This document shows, piece by piece, positions 1 to 11,459 of a stretch of 64,000 bases of DNA; position 1 is the first letter of the stretch; each line of letters starts with the position of its first letter. The position numbers were made by a program, and so were the translations under genes. The DNA lies in contig NW_004624743.1 of assembly GCF_000247695.1 (NCBI RefSeq), positions 10,159,578-10,223,577 on the forward strand, written 5' to 3'. Under the pieces are notes generated by a model. The model saw only the letters and a program-made list of their open reading frames with translations. It did no database searches and was not told the DNA's origin. Origin of the DNA: Heterocephalus glaber (Eukaryota; Chordata; Mammalia; Rodentia; Bathyergidae).

Positions 1-1133
1 ATGATTTCAACCTAGAAAGGTGAGAAAGAGAAATTCAAGATAAAATGTAGAGCGAGAACAAAGATAAGATTTGAGAGATGATGCAACATGTATAAGAACT
101 AGAAATAAATGCAGTTGGAGTAGAAAGTTTGGTGCACAAAGGAAAGGTAAACTTAGCAGGAGATGGGATGAGGGACAGATAGGACTCGGGTTTCCTCTCT
201 GAGTATTTCTGACCGCTGCTGTGCACTGTGCATTCCCCTGATGTTTCACTCTATACCATGTTCTAATACCTGCCATGTTTTATTGCATTATTCACGTGTC
301 TGTTTTCAACCTTCAGCATTAGCTGGACTCCTGCTAGAAAGGATGTTCAACTCATTATGTATGTTCAGTGGCAAGGAGTGTCTTACTTTTAAAAAACAGG
401 TAAAGGAGGCATCATCCATCATGATCAGAGTCAGCAGGTGGGGCTTGAGCTGGCCATGTAAAACTAATCACGTTTGAGATAATTCAGAGAGTAGAAGGAC
501 AACTCAAGAATAAGTTCATGGAAAGAAGAGCAATAGTGCCCATGGTGAGGGTTGGGGGAGCATGTGCGCTGAGGACTTCTGAGACGAACTGAGGTTGCTT
601 TGGGAAATGATGCTTATGGTATTGTTTAGAAGCAAGCAGAGATGCATGTCGCTACTCTAGATGTCTTCCACTAATTGGCAGAGTAGAGCTGTAGTCAACC
701 AAAAGACAGAGAATTTCATAACTCATTAAAAAAAGAGAATCCATAAAATACTCTTTGGGGAAAATGTTTATTTTTCTCTTTTCCTTGGTTAAGATGTATA
801 TATGGTATATCAATATGGAATTAAGAGTAATTATACATGCCATTGGCACCATATTCTGTCAGCATCATGAACCTGTCATGAGCCATAGATTAACAAGGAT
901 TGAGGAAAAGCAGAATTTCAGGACTCATACTATGTTTTGCTTTGTAGGCAGTGGCATGCTTTCCAGAAAGAATGCTGGTCTTACAAATCAGGACACCAGA
1001 ATTTGAATCCTAATTTATCTTTAAAACTTCCTTAATGATCTTTAAACATGTTAATTATATGATCAGTCTCTTTTTTATAACTTATTACATTAGGGCAAAA
1101 ATAATAAGGATTGTTACAGTATGAACAAGTGAG

Positions 1134-1135
<2 letters not shown>

Positions 1136-1168
<33 letters not shown>
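1136..1168. repeat. (CA)n microsatellite
   Basis: An uninterrupted CA dinucleotide tract of about 33 bp. The Val-Cys runs in short minus-strand frames over it are artefacts of the repeat. Confidence 0.95.
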
Positions 1169-1171
<3 letters not shown>

Positions 1172-2477
1172 CTGTTTTCTGCCGTTGTGTCCCTGTGTCT
1201 CCTGGCACAGTGTTGTACAGGGTAGGTGCAGAGGCACTGCTGGAGGAATAAGTGTAGGAAGGCCTGGGTACCTTTCTTTTTCTCTGCCATGCTATTCAAC
1301 TTATTGTTCTCAGAGGACCAGCTGTGAAACCAACCTGTTTCCTGTTCATCTCTAGGTGTTTGAGTAGAAAAATGCTAAGGCGACATCTGTTCTTAGGTTC
1401 TGTAGCCTTAAAGATGTGTGAGCTAAGCATGCTGGAAGATTGTGGCTTTTTAAAAACTTTCCTTTGTTATAATTTTAAGTTAAATTAACTTAGTTTGGGG
1501 TTCCAGGTCTTCTTAGCTTGCCTGTGACAGCTTTGGGGCTGCTCAGCCACCGCTGGCTGCTTGCTGACTCCTGAGGACAGGCAGAGTTCCCACTCCACAG
1601 AGCAGCGGCAGCAGCATTCCTGGTTCACAGAAGAGCTGCGGCTGGTCTTCCTCTGATTAGGAAAGGGAGAAGAGAATAGAATAAAATACAAAAAAATCAT
1701 ACCTTAAAAATGGAATTTTGATGTTAAAAATATATTCGGAAAGTCAATTCAGTTTAAACAAAAACCTGTACTGATTCGAGTATTTCAAAGAAAAAGAATC
1801 AAAAAGAATATGATTTAAATTAGCATGCCATTTATAAGTAGTGTCATAGCTTAAAACAACATATTCAACTACAATTTGCATTATACAATTATTTTACAAA
1901 GCAAAGTGTAGGTCAATTAGAACAAAACTACCAAAGTGCCATCAACACGATTCATAACATTAGTACCTGAAATCAGCTCACATTTATAAGGACTGGAAAT
2001 AAATGCTGCTCTGTAAAAAGAAAGTCTATAAATGTTAAAGTGACAGTTTTTTTGTCAGAATCATACAATTCTGTGCTTCTAAAGCCTTTAGGGCAGACTT
2101 TTGGTGCTTAGTACATAAAATGTTCAGTGAATGTGGAATTTAGAACAGCTAATTTATGACCTATTCTTATAATTTAGAAGCAAAACAGAAGCTAAAGTCT
2201 GGGAAAGTCTAAGCATGTTTTAAAAATAAGTTCTAATAATTTCAAAATTATTTTTTGAAGTGTTGTAGAAAGGTGATTTTCTTGTTATTTTTTCAGGGAA
2301 CACATCCGTGCCAGATTGGGAATAATAAAACAAATTTCTAGTTTCTACTTAAAATGCTGGCACTAACCCTTTTTCATAGTATATATCATAAATGATCCAA
2401 ACCCTGGTCTAAATAAATAGAAAGTTAAATCAAGAATGCTTCCTGTTAGAAAATTTCTAGAATCTTAGAGTAGAAAA

Positions 2478-2575
2478 ATGACCTTGAGTGAACTCTTCCA
2501 ACTTTCTGCTGCTACTGATGAGGGAATTAACCCAGAAAGGGCAAGGGACTGGTTCAGGTCATCACAGGGAGGGGT
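2478..2575 (-). repeat. MIR-like SINE fragment
   Basis: The order of a 'digestible' run (TGATGAGGGAATTAACCCAGAAAGGG-like, then a GACTGGTTCAGGTCATCACAGG-like part) follows the antisense MIR core, in which a 'gaggaaactgaggcccagag' type motif precedes a 'gcccaaggtcac' type motif. It is diverged and its limits are approximate. Confidence 0.4.
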
Positions 2576-3237
2576 CACTCACACCCAAGGTGCTCCTTGA
2601 CCGGGTGTTGCGTCGTATGCTGGACCATGTGCAGTTGCCTGAAGGCGCATGGGGAGACTCTCACTGTGGATCAGAGCTGGCAGGGTGCAGGCCTCCCCGT
2701 GAACCTGACCAGCTTCCCAGAGGATGCTCCCAATGAACAGACATGGGCAGAAATCTCCACAACGGGGTAAAGACCACACCACTGAACCAAGAGGATTGTG
2801 GAGGGGCATAGTTCATTGGGAAAGTTTTAAAAAACACTTTGTCCCATTTCTGTGTCTAGTTTTTTATACAGTATTCACCTTCTCACTGAAATTCAAACAG
2901 TAGCAAAGGCATTTCTGTTTTCTTTGAAAAGGGGGAAGGACTTTGAGATGTAAAGTAGTTTTCTCCTTGCGTGCCAATATTTCTGTCTTTTTGGAACCAA
3001 CCGTTTACATTTTTAACAGTGACCATCGCTATATTTGAGGAATAGTTGTAGCCTTAAAACATAAAGTAGCAAACTTAATCCTTTTCCTTAAGAGAGTTTA
3101 TTGATTGAGATGTTACAGTACTGTTTTATTGCTCCAAATTTTCCTTTGCCACCTCCACATTTCATGACAGAATTTGACATAATAGTCATGTATTAGAGAA
3201 AATAAACTGGTAGGTAGAAATCACAAGGAGTGTTGGA

Positions 3238-3400
3238 CTTCATTTGTTCCTTTATTCAACAAGTATTTATTGAGCACCTAGCAGGTGCTTGAGGTGCCCC
3301 TGTCAGTAAAACCGACAAAATCCTGCCTTTTACGGATTGCATTCTACTGGGCAAGACTAGCAGTAACCACAAATCCTAAGAGATATGGTGGCTACTGTTG
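3238..3400 (-). repeat. L2-like LINE fragment
   Basis: The run TTTATTCAACAAGTATTTAT followed by GAGCACCTAGCAGGTGCTTG and a 'gtaaaaccgacaaaatcctgcc' part resembles the common mammalian L2 antisense 3' pattern (tattgagcacctactatgtgccagg, then aacagacaaaatccctgcc). Limits are approximate. Confidence 0.5.
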
Positions 3401-4010
3401 TTACAGAGGAGAGTTGAGGGTGAAGAGAGAAGAATGCGGAGTGCAGGTCTCGGAGACCTTGTTGTGAAGGTGACTTCTGAACAAAGCCTGGTGTGGTTGA
3501 AATAAAAATCCAAAGATGAAGGCAACCACGGGACTTGACGTTGCAAACTGATTTGAAGTCTTTTGTTATGTGTGTTACTTCCTGGCCAGAGACTGCGGTG
3601 AGCGATGGGGAAGCCTGGAGCCTGCTTCTCTTCCTTGTCTCTCACTAGCTTCCACTCACTTGGGGAATGGTGCTTCTACTCTGTCTCTTCTTTGCTCCTT
3701 AGCTAAAAGTGAACATTTTCCATGGGATTTTTTTCTATGATAAGAGTGAGATACGCTTTGGTAATTTTCTCCTGTGAGGCCAGAGGAAGATTCAGCACAA
3801 TGTTATGTCATTCACTGTTCCTTAGAAATATGCAAGGCCATCTGTTGCCATTTCGAGGATGACTCTTGGTCCTGTGAGTCAGGCAGCAGATCACCTTACT
3901 TTCCCTCCGAATCATTCAATCATAGGTTCAGGGGAGAAAGCAGTTTGCTTTCTCAGCATTCTTCATTGATTTTAGCATGGCTTATAAACAGAGGTGTCTG
4001 TTTCTTCCAG

Positions 4011-4127
4011 ATTGTGTTCCTGGTGTCTGCATACGCAAGTCCCCAGCTCTCTGAGGAGGGCTGCTCAGCCATCGCTGCTGTCACCCACTACCTGTACCTC
4101 TGCCAGTTCAGCTGGATGCTCGTCCAG
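4011..4127 (+). CDS. ADGRV1: ADGRV1 coding exon: end of TM2, extracellular loop 1, TM3
   Basis: This is an internal exon of ADGRV1 (VLGR1/GPR98), the very large adhesion GPCR of hair-cell ankle links and the photoreceptor periciliary region; loss causes Usher syndrome type 2C. The exon is 117 nt, exactly 39 codons, phase 0 at both ends. Residues 1-9 (IVFLVSAYA) are the end of TM2, 10-18 (SPQLSEEGC) are extracellular loop 1, and 19-39 are TM3, with the diagnostic stretch [14 protein letters not shown]. Cys18 is the expected loop-1/TM3 cysteine that pairs with extracellular loop 2 in this receptor class. The acceptor is TTTCTTCCAG. The donor is CAG followed by GTTGGT, which is weaker than consensus. 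The open frame runs on into intron on both sides (3774-4166), but that extension is not similar to the receptor. Gene assignment rests on remembered family sequence, not a search. Confidence 0.93.
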
Positions 4128-4199
4128 GTTGGTACCTTGCTTGGCATTTGTTGTTCTTTATGCTAAAGTGGAAATAGTTCCTTGTAGCCCTCACTGCAT

Positions 4200-4500
4200 T
4201 CCTGGCTAGAAATGTGAAGGAAGGAATCTATAAACTGTGCAGGGTGAGGGAGCATGGTGAGTCTGTAAAAACCGGAGAAATCTAGTAGGATTGCAGACAG
4301 GAGTACAGAAGATGAGAGGTGCAGTGTGGTCCCTATGAGGCACAGTAAGAAATTTGAATGTTTTCTTAAGGGAAATAATAGAATTAGTTTAAGCAAAGGA
4401 GTAATGTGATACAGATTTAGAGTTTTCAAAGATGTTCCTGTCTTGGTGAACTGGAGATGGGAAAGAGAGGATGGGGCTAGAAGTGGGGAATTAAATTGCA
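4200..4500 (+). repeat. Probable L2-like LINE fragment
   Basis: A purine-rich segment with the pieces GTAGGATTGCAGACAGGAG and GCAAAGGAGTAATGTGAT is typical of the sense orientation of diverged L2 3' sequence. No frame is kept. The remainder, 4500-5900, shows nothing I can name; a 125-codon + frame at 5182-5559 lacks splice or family support. Confidence 0.35.
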
Positions 4501-5914
4501 TTCGATGTATTTGGAGGGGTGAATGTTAGTGTGAGCAAGGGAAGCTGCAGTAGAAACAAAGAGAAATAGAGAGCTTTGGACTTTTAAAAGTTAATGTAGG
4601 ACTTTAAGACACAGAGATTGATTGTCAGGAATGCAGGAGGGGAAACTGGGGCCTTCTGGAGTTTGTGGCATGAACATCTATGGACAGTGGTGTGTAGAGG
4701 TCTAGTCTGGGATATGCCAAGGGTGAGAGACTCGTGAGGCCTTCCGTGGCATCTTTGGGAGAAAGGAGCCTGCCCTAGAGAAGTGTGTTAGAAAGCTGAG
4801 AGTCAGAAATTACTAGGAGCCCCTGAAATGTTGCTGGAAACCTCGGCAGTAGGCTCCAGTCTCCTGCCCAGTGTATGATGCAAGGCTGAGCTGAAGAAAA
4901 ATCTAAGACAGAGGAACCGGGGAGCCAGGGCGGCCAATACTGCTTAATTAGGAAAGGCGCTGGTCTAAGTTACTCATTTGTATTAGGGATCAATTGGGGG
5001 AAGGTGAGCTATGTGTGAGGCTGGGACTATGTGTGAGGGTGTACAATTGGGCAGCTGCTGTGAAAACTAATGGAAGCAGGGATCCTCAAGGACAGGACAA
5101 AGCATTCTGGAATGAGGAACAGAAGAGACAAAATAAGGGGTTGTAATTAGAACATTGTCCTTCTAGTTAAGAAGGTTTTAGTTGTGGGAAGGAAATTTGG
5201 GTGGGAGTTACTCTGACCTCAGCACTCAGGCTTCGGCCAGACTCGCCTCTGTAAACAAGCCAATTGTGGGGTTAATTCTTCACGGCCTGCACTGCTTACA
5301 GCCTTTGGGCGTAATCAATATTGCGGTCCCCTGCAGGAAGTGTCACCATTGCTGTGAAAAGATCTCCTGGAGCAAAGAGTATGGCGTGAGACCAAAGGAA
5401 TCCAAGCAAACTCTCCTGAGGGACTTGCTAAAGTTAGGGGGCAACCTGCACACGCATTTTCTGACTAGGGTCCCAAGTGCCCTCTATTATTCTGTGCTGA
5501 TCTGCTTGAGAAAGAGGCCGAGTGATGGGACCATCACCAGTATTCATGTTGCTAATTAATGACTCAGCTAAGATCCTGCCTTTGAAAATGCTTTCCACAT
5601 GATGGAATTGTTCAGTCATTTGGTGATTGCAAGTCTTATATGTGTTTCTCAGCGTGCATGCGAAATGTTTATGTACAGGTGTGTCCAACTCTTGCACGTT
5701 CTTCTTTGTTGTTGAATGAGTAAGATGCGGGTTTGATTTCACAGCAATATTGAAGCCGTGATAAAGGCAGAGAGAAAGTGGGGTGGTGGTATTATTATTA
5801 TTTGAGAATATCATCCAGGCACAAGAATGGGACATTTTCCCACTTGGGATATTGTAATGATGGAAGAAGAGTGCTGAATTAATTATTTAGCTAACAGAGC
5901 TAATTAGAACAATA

Positions 5915-6050
5915 GGGGCCCAAGGCCTGGGTTTGAATCCTGGTTCTGCCACCATCTGTGTAAGCTTAATCAAAAGTATTAACTCTTTCCAGTGTTCATT
6001 TCTAAATCTGCACATGGGGATAACTCCTAACTCGCAGAATTAGTGTTTTA
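5915..6050 (+). repeat. MIR SINE
   Basis: CTGGGTTTGAATCCTGGTTC and then TGCCACCATCTGTGTAAGC, followed by a 'tcatttctaaatctgcacatggggataa' type part, is the sense MIR core (tRNA-like B box, central core and 'aaaatggggataa' tail motif). Confidence 0.7.
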
Positions 6051-6329
6051 TAGCTCTTTGACAACACTAATTATGGAAAATATGCAGTGCTCTCTAATAC
6101 CCCCTCACACATTTTTTTCAAAATGAAATCTAAACCCTGCAACATAAAACTTAGCTATGTGCTGGAATTATGATACTTGGGCACTTCCTGAATTTTTCTA
6201 GTTGCAGAATGCTTCAGGAGTTGGTCTAAGCTGAACTTTTTAATATGTACCCACATAGGTTGTTCTCTGTCTGGACTGAGGTCCCTGTGCCAAAGGTCCT
6301 TGTCCCTGCCCCTGACCCCTTCTGTGTTT

Positions 6330-6470
6330 TTGATTAATGACTTGGATGAAAACCCAAGACACGGCCTGTCAGATTTGCAGATGCTACAGGGCTAAGGGCA
6401 GAAAGGCCAGTGAAGATGGGAAGCTCCTTGCATTCAGATTACAAGAGAAACCACCCTGCCAGATTGAGTA
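6330..6470 (+). repeat. Probable CR1/L3 LINE fragment
   Basis: The run TTAATGACTTGGATGAAAAC followed by CAGATTTGCAGATGCTACAG resembles the reverse-transcriptase segment of ancient CR1/L3 elements (a 'NDL.E' block, then a 'FADD'-type block, here decayed). It is a relic with stops. Confidence 0.45.
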
Positions 6471-7669
6471 CGGGGGCGGGAAAGACATTGTCAGATGAAA
6501 CTCAATGTGAATAACTCCGAATTGTAATCTAACATAAACTCAGTATGGGGCGCACGTGTGCCCAGAACACACGCAGACCTCAGCGGCGTGGGTAACAGGA
6601 CGGAGGCAGCCCTGCTCGTAGTGTAACCACAGTGGCGGGGCACATGGCCCAGCAGTGTCTCTGCAGAGACCTCAGCCAGGTGACAGTCCCACAGGATGCT
6701 CAGGCAACTGGCCACGCCCAGTCTGGAAAGAATTTAGAGGGATGGGAGGACACCTGCTGATCCCAAAGCACCTTGACAGAAAAGAAAGGCAGATGAGAGA
6801 GCTGTTTGGGAGGACCAGAACAAAAAGGTCAAAAGGGGAGGGAAGCAGATTTTGATTCCAGTTAAGAGCTCTTTTAGCCCAAGAACTGTCAACGTTGTAG
6901 AGACTCTTTCTAGAAGTAGAGTGAATCCAAGCACTGAACCATATGTAAACAGAGAAAAACGACCAACTTTCACATGTTTTGGATGCATTTCCTGCCTTGG
7001 GGAGCATTGAAGAAGATGCCATGTAAGATTTCACCCAACTTCATGTAGATTCAAGAGCCCTGCTGTCAGGGGCTGATGCACACTTAGTAAATTATTTAGG
7101 TTCTGTATGACTAATGGCTCAGGAAAACTATTTAAAGTGCCAGTGAAGTTTAATGTATTTCAGATGGTGCACCACACATTTTTCATGGTTTGTGGTATAA
7201 CCACAAGGGGAAAATTCAATAACTTTTGAATTCTAGGAAGGTTACTTTTAATAGGTTATTTTGTGGTCAGAGATTGTCACTTTACCAACCTATATTTTCC
7301 CATTATAAAATTCTGTGTGCTAAAATCTTTTTTAAAAGCTGGAATCCATTTTTAAAATATTATGGAAATGGTTGGACTAGTATTAGTAGAATTGAGTTAA
7401 AGAAATTAAAAGAATATTAACACTTTAATGATTCTGTTTCATAGATTTTAGCAGTTTAGGAGCAAAGCTGAAACATGCATGGGTTACAATAGCAATGTAA
7501 TTACTCCTTCATTTTTTAATCATTGGACTAAGTATATAAGAATTATTGGGGATTTTGTCTGTATCATCTCTTCAATCTTAGAATAAATCATTTAAATAAC
7601 CTTATTTTAATACCCTTATAGTAAAGATGGATTGTATTTTAGAAGAGCTAAAGAAAAATGTTTTGTTAA

Positions 7670-7795
7670 ACAAGTTCCATAACCTTCTGAGTCAGGGTTC
7701 TCTTATCTGACAGATCAGGGTAATAACAGGACCTGTCTTTGAAGATTGTGGGAAGATAATACAACAAGAAGCTGGCGTGCTATCTGGCATGTTTT
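7670..7795 (+). repeat. MIR SINE fragment
   Basis: A decayed sense MIR: 'aaccttctgagtcagggttctctt', then a 'gggtaataacaggacctgtctt' part and a 'gaagattgtgggaagataat' part, in the same order as the MIR core and 3' half. It ends at the GT repeat. Confidence 0.5.
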
Positions 7796-7796
7796 A

Positions 7797-7824
7797 TGTG
7801 TGTGTGTGTGTGTCTGTGTGTGTA
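7797..7824. repeat. (GT)n microsatellite
   Basis: An imperfect GT tract with one C interruption. The neighbouring intervals 6480-7660 and 7830-8600 hold AT-rich intron without a feature I can name. Confidence 0.9.
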
Positions 7825-8624
7825 TTCTTACAACTTGTTAAGCTAATACGTGTGGCCAAAATATCAGATTTTCAAACTTGTTCAATAGTCTACTTTTGCA
7901 ATGTAACTTACACCTTTATTACAAAAGAGAGCCAGTTGGACATAGTAGAAAAGGTATTAACTTTGAGTGAGGCAGATACTAACTAACTGCAAAGCCTTAG
8001 CAAACTGGATGATCTCTAACCCTTTACTGAAGGACTGCATGGCTCATAGCAGGCCCTGCAGCCGACAGCCTGGACCCAGTTCTTCAGGGTTCCCCTTCCT
8101 GAGACAGCAAAGTCATGCAGTGGACGGTGGGAATATCCTTCCAAAACACTTCACTTATCTTGTTTTCAAGCAAACAATTCACAAACTCCCTTTTTGGCCA
8201 TGGGTATTAAGTTACCCTTCTGTTTGCTGTTCATGTTAAATCCCTCAGTGGGATGACTGAAATCATTTCCCACTTCCTTAAGAGAGCGAGGTCATGTTTA
8301 CTTTAAGAAAGACTGACAATGAGAATTTAAAATCTAGTGACATCGATATTTTGCTAGTTGTTTGACTACCATTCCCTTTCTCTGTATTGCTTTAATTTTA
8401 GAGATAACATGTATTAATGGTACAAAAGATAAACACCAGAGAAATATAAAATGAAAAGAAAGTCTTTCTTGCTATTTCACATACACATTCTCCCTTTGCT
8501 GCCCTGTCTTCAACACCAGGCTCCAAGCTACATGTTTCAAATGGCCTCCTGTATATCCTTCCATAAATATTCCATGGATAGATAAATATTTATAAATACA
8601 TAAACAAGTGCACATGTGTGTCCT

Positions 8625-8668
<44 letters not shown>
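8625..8668. repeat. (GT)n-(TA)n compound microsatellite
   Basis: A GT run of about 28 bp passes directly into a TA run. Compound tracts of this kind are highly polymorphic. Confidence 0.95.
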
Positions 8669-8669
<1 letters not shown>

Positions 8670-8960
8670 CATATATAAATTTGGACATCTTTAGGTTCAT
8701 CATGTACAGCTCTGCTTTTTTCTGTGTTATTCTAAGGTAATACTGTGATTTATTTCTCTGGTTTCTGACTGGTGAAATTCTGATTACTCCCAGTTATTTT
8801 TTTGCTGTTGTAACCAATGTTTCCGTGAACACTCTTGCACGCTGAACATTTGTTTACTTAGAGAGCATACATTGAATAAATTCCTGGGAAGTATGCTTTT
8901 ACTATTAATATTTACATGAAACATGCTCCTAATTGGATTGCCAAATCATGAGCCAATCAA
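8670..8960 (-). repeat. Old L1-type LINE fragment (approximate)
   Basis: The text 'ctgttgtaaccaatgtttccgtgaacactcttgcac' and 'gaataaattcctgggaagtatgc' matches the antisense pattern of old L1 3' regions (aataaacattcttgtac, then gataaattcctagaagt). Between this and 9635 I see no other named element. Confidence 0.45.
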
Positions 8961-9703
8961 GAAGGAAAACAAATTGCAAGTAAATTGTTTGAGACTTTCA
9001 TACACAATAGAAGTAAGCAGAAACTTTACAGTTGTACTTGAGCATTATTTCTGTGTTGTGCCTTAACTTCTCCCCAAAGCCAGGGTATGAAGCAGCCTTC
9101 TATTTATTCCTCGGTAGAAGGGCTACCAAGTACCAGCGCATAGCAACGGGAAGCAAGCTGCTAAAATTAGCCCTGGTTTTCCTTTGTCCTTGATTTCATT
9201 TGAGGGGACATCAGAAGTATTAAGGACATCAGACAAGTCATGACCAAGATAAAAATGACATACCTAGGAAATACTGAATTCTCCAGTCCTCAAAAAGCCT
9301 TGCAGTTTATTTCATGTAATAAATTTTAAGAAAGAGGGTAGAGAACCAGGGCAAGGACATGCAGTGATGTTTCTTGGGCTGTCCTTGAAATGAAGGATTG
9401 AGAACATACGGCATTGGACAGGATTAGTGTACCACTGATCTCTGACTAAACTAGATGCTCTAAGTCAGTAAAACAATTACTAACCAAAGATTAAACAGCA
9501 GCCAGCAGCCTAGTCTTTATCCCACATCCCAAGAAAATACAGAGTTCAAGGAGCCCATTTTTAACCTAAAAAAGCAGTATTTCTCCTTTATATATTACTA
9601 ATATATTAATATATACGATGTGAGGATATATGGATAAGTTAATGAATTTTGTACTTTCTGTTTTGTTGATTGGAACATTTAATTCTTATACCAATTTGAC
9701 ATT

Positions 9704-9789
9704 CTTTTTTTTTTTGGTACCAGGGATCGAACTCGGGTCCTTACACTTGCACAGCAGGCGGCAAAACCACTGAGCTAAATCCCCGGCCC
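9704..9789 (-). repeat. ID-type tRNA-derived SINE with extra 3' sequence
   Basis: Read on the minus strand it starts GGGCCGGGGATTTAGCTCAG (A box), has the B box GAACTCGATCC-like form and ends GGTACC plus an A tail. A perfect 17-bp direct repeat, aagttaatgaattttgt, lies at 9636-9652 and 9790-9806. The right copy abuts the SINE, but the left copy is 51 bp beyond the A tail, so the duplicated target encloses the SINE plus 51 bp of other sequence. Confidence 0.9.
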
Positions 9790-10011
9790 AAGTTAATGAA
9801 TTTTGTTAATGATACATGACTAAGTTAATGAATGAATTTATGGGACATATGAAACCAAAATTGTGACCTGTGTCCAAAACATTTAACAAAGTATGTCCTT
9901 GATTTTGCTATATAGATGCTTGGAAAATAGTAGTCACTGAAAATGCTCCTGGAAAATGAATAGATATGCTAAATACTCAAAATAAATTGTGTACATCCTC
10001 ATTTATTTGAT

Positions 10012-10100
10012 CTTTTTTTTTTTTTTGGTACCAGGGACTGAGCTCAGGACCTTTTGCCTGTGAGGCAGGCACCAGAACCACTGAGCTAAATCCCCAGCCC
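10012..10100 (-). repeat. ID-type tRNA-derived SINE
   Basis: A complete element on the minus strand with A box (TTTAGCTCAGTGG), B box and A tail. It is flanked by an 11-bp TSD, atttatttgat, at 10001-10011 and 10101-10111. Confidence 0.93.
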
Positions 10101-10489
10101 ATTTATTTGATATTTTTCAATACAGATTATATGCAAAGCATTCTGTGAAATGGTACAGAATTTAATGTTTAATATTGCATATACAAAAAATTAATCTTCC
10201 ACAACTCAGTTATGTTTCAAGCTATTTATATTTTGATGAACCTTTACTAGTTTTCCTTAAATGTTAGCACAGAATGAACAGGGCAGGAATAAAGAGTTAA
10301 TCTTTATATAAACTTCTACCAGGAAAATGCATCTTTACTCCCATATGTAGTGAGAGAAATAAAAGACAAGAAGGGAAACTCCCTGGCACACAGTAATATT
10401 GTCATTCACTGCTTGTGTGAATTTCTGTGGACATTAGTCTTAAATTTGACTAGTGTTCCCAGGGCTCTTTGGACTGGGTCCCACTCCCA

Positions 10490-10600
10490 GTTCTATAACT
10501 GTTTGAAAAACCTATGCTTTTTCTCCCTGCCTCTGTGTCTTCATCTGGAAATGAGAGGGCCTGGGCAGGTGATCTCTAAGGTCTGTGTTATCACTGACAA
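10490..10600 (+). repeat. MIR-like fragment
   Basis: 'Ctctgtgtcttcatctggaaatgagagg' followed by 'ggtgatctctaaggtc' resembles the 3' part of sense MIR. A short antisense MIR-like piece also lies near 10715-10755. Confidence 0.4.
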
Positions 10601-10777
10601 TTGTGGTCTGCGCAGCCATGTCATTAATATTTTTATTTAAGAAATTATCATTTCTACTATAATTCAATCAGAGAGTGTCAGGAAATTGTTAAAGACTTAC
10701 AGTTTAACCTCTCCTTTTCTCAGAGGAGGAAATTGAAACCCAGAGATAACTTATAGTGTGGGCAAAAAACACAGCAT

Positions 10778-10870
10778 GGGGCCCAGGATTTAGCTCAGTG
10801 GTTCCTGCGCCTGCCTTGAAAGTCCAAGGTCCCAAGTTTGACCTCCAGTACCAAAAACAAAAACAAAAAC
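10778..10870 (+). repeat. ID-type tRNA-derived SINE
   Basis: It starts GGGGCCCAGGATTTAGCTCA, has a decayed B box and a tail of CAAAAA units. A 12-bp TSD with one mismatch (aaaacacagcat / aaaacacagaat) lies at 10766-10777 and 10871-10882. Confidence 0.92.
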
Positions 10871-11119
10871 AAAACACAGAATATCCATGTGGAGCTATGT
10901 CAGTCTGTTCCAATTTTTATAAATCAAAAAAACTGTTGATTATTCACATTATTGATCTGGTGGATTATGGGGGAGGCTGTTCGAATCCTCTTTCCCATAT
11001 TTCTGTAGATTCTGCTTCTGATAGGAAATTTTCAAGAATATCATTGCATAATTTTCTTAACATTTATTAAAATTGGCTTTCAATTAAATTCTCCCAAGTA
11101 TAGTCACCCAGGTAATCTT

Positions 11120-11344
11120 TTTTTTTATTAAATGTATATTTTTTAATAAAGCCAACAGGTATTTTACTTAGAGGAGCTTTAAAAGCAAGATACAAAATGT
11201 AGAGTTCCAGTTTGGAAGCATTGTAACTATTCACAAAATGTCCTGCTGATGCCCAAGCAAGGCAGCCATGCCCGGCCATGCCAAGGACACACACGCGCGC
11301 ATGCACACATGCACTTTGGCACGATCCCTCTGCCGAGCGCAGCA
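11120..11344 (-). pseudogene. 5'-truncated processed retrocopy of an unidentified 3' UTR
   Basis: On the minus strand this roughly 225-bp insert ends in a poly(A) run. An ATTAAA signal lies about 17 nt before the tail, and an AATAAA abuts it. It is flanked by the TSD acccaggtaatctt at 11106-11119 and 11345-11358. These are the marks of L1-mediated retrotransposition of an mRNA 3' end. The minus frame over it is not recognisable protein, so I take it as UTR. The source gene was not identified. Confidence 0.65.
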
Positions 11345-11358
11345 ACCCAGGTAATCTT

Positions 11359-11440
11359 TTTTTTTTTTTGGTACCGGGGATCAAACTTGGGACCTCGCGC
11401 TTGCGAGGCAGGCGCCAGAACCACTGAGCTAAATCCCCGG
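11359..11440 (-). repeat. ID-type SINE inserted at a reused target site
   Basis: A full-length, well-kept copy: A box TTTAGCTCAGTGG, B box GTTTGATCC-like and a long A tail. It lies between two copies of cccaggtaatctt (11346-11358 and 11441-11453). The same motif also bounds the neighbouring retrocopy at 11107-11119, giving three copies in all. Confidence 0.93.
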
Positions 11441-11459
11441 CCCAGGTAATCTTGATATG

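Larger units (their letters stand above)
1..4010 (+). other. ADGRV1: ADGRV1 intron (3' part), upstream of the TM2-TM3 exon
   Basis: This stretch precedes a strong acceptor at 4009-4010 (pyrimidine-rich tract then CAG). I looked for the preceding TM1-TM2 exon on the + strand and did not find it, so the intron starts before the window. Apart from a CA repeat at 1136-1168, a MIR-like piece near 2480-2570 and an L2-like piece near 3238-3400, the stretches 1-1130, 1170-2470 and 2580-3230 show nothing I can name. Short open frames here are scattered and lack splice-site support. Confidence 0.85.

Noticed and set aside
3774..4166. A 130-codon + frame that contains the TM3 exon
   Set aside because: Only 4011-4127 resembles ADGRV1 and has splice sites. 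The ATG and the rest of the frame are intron.
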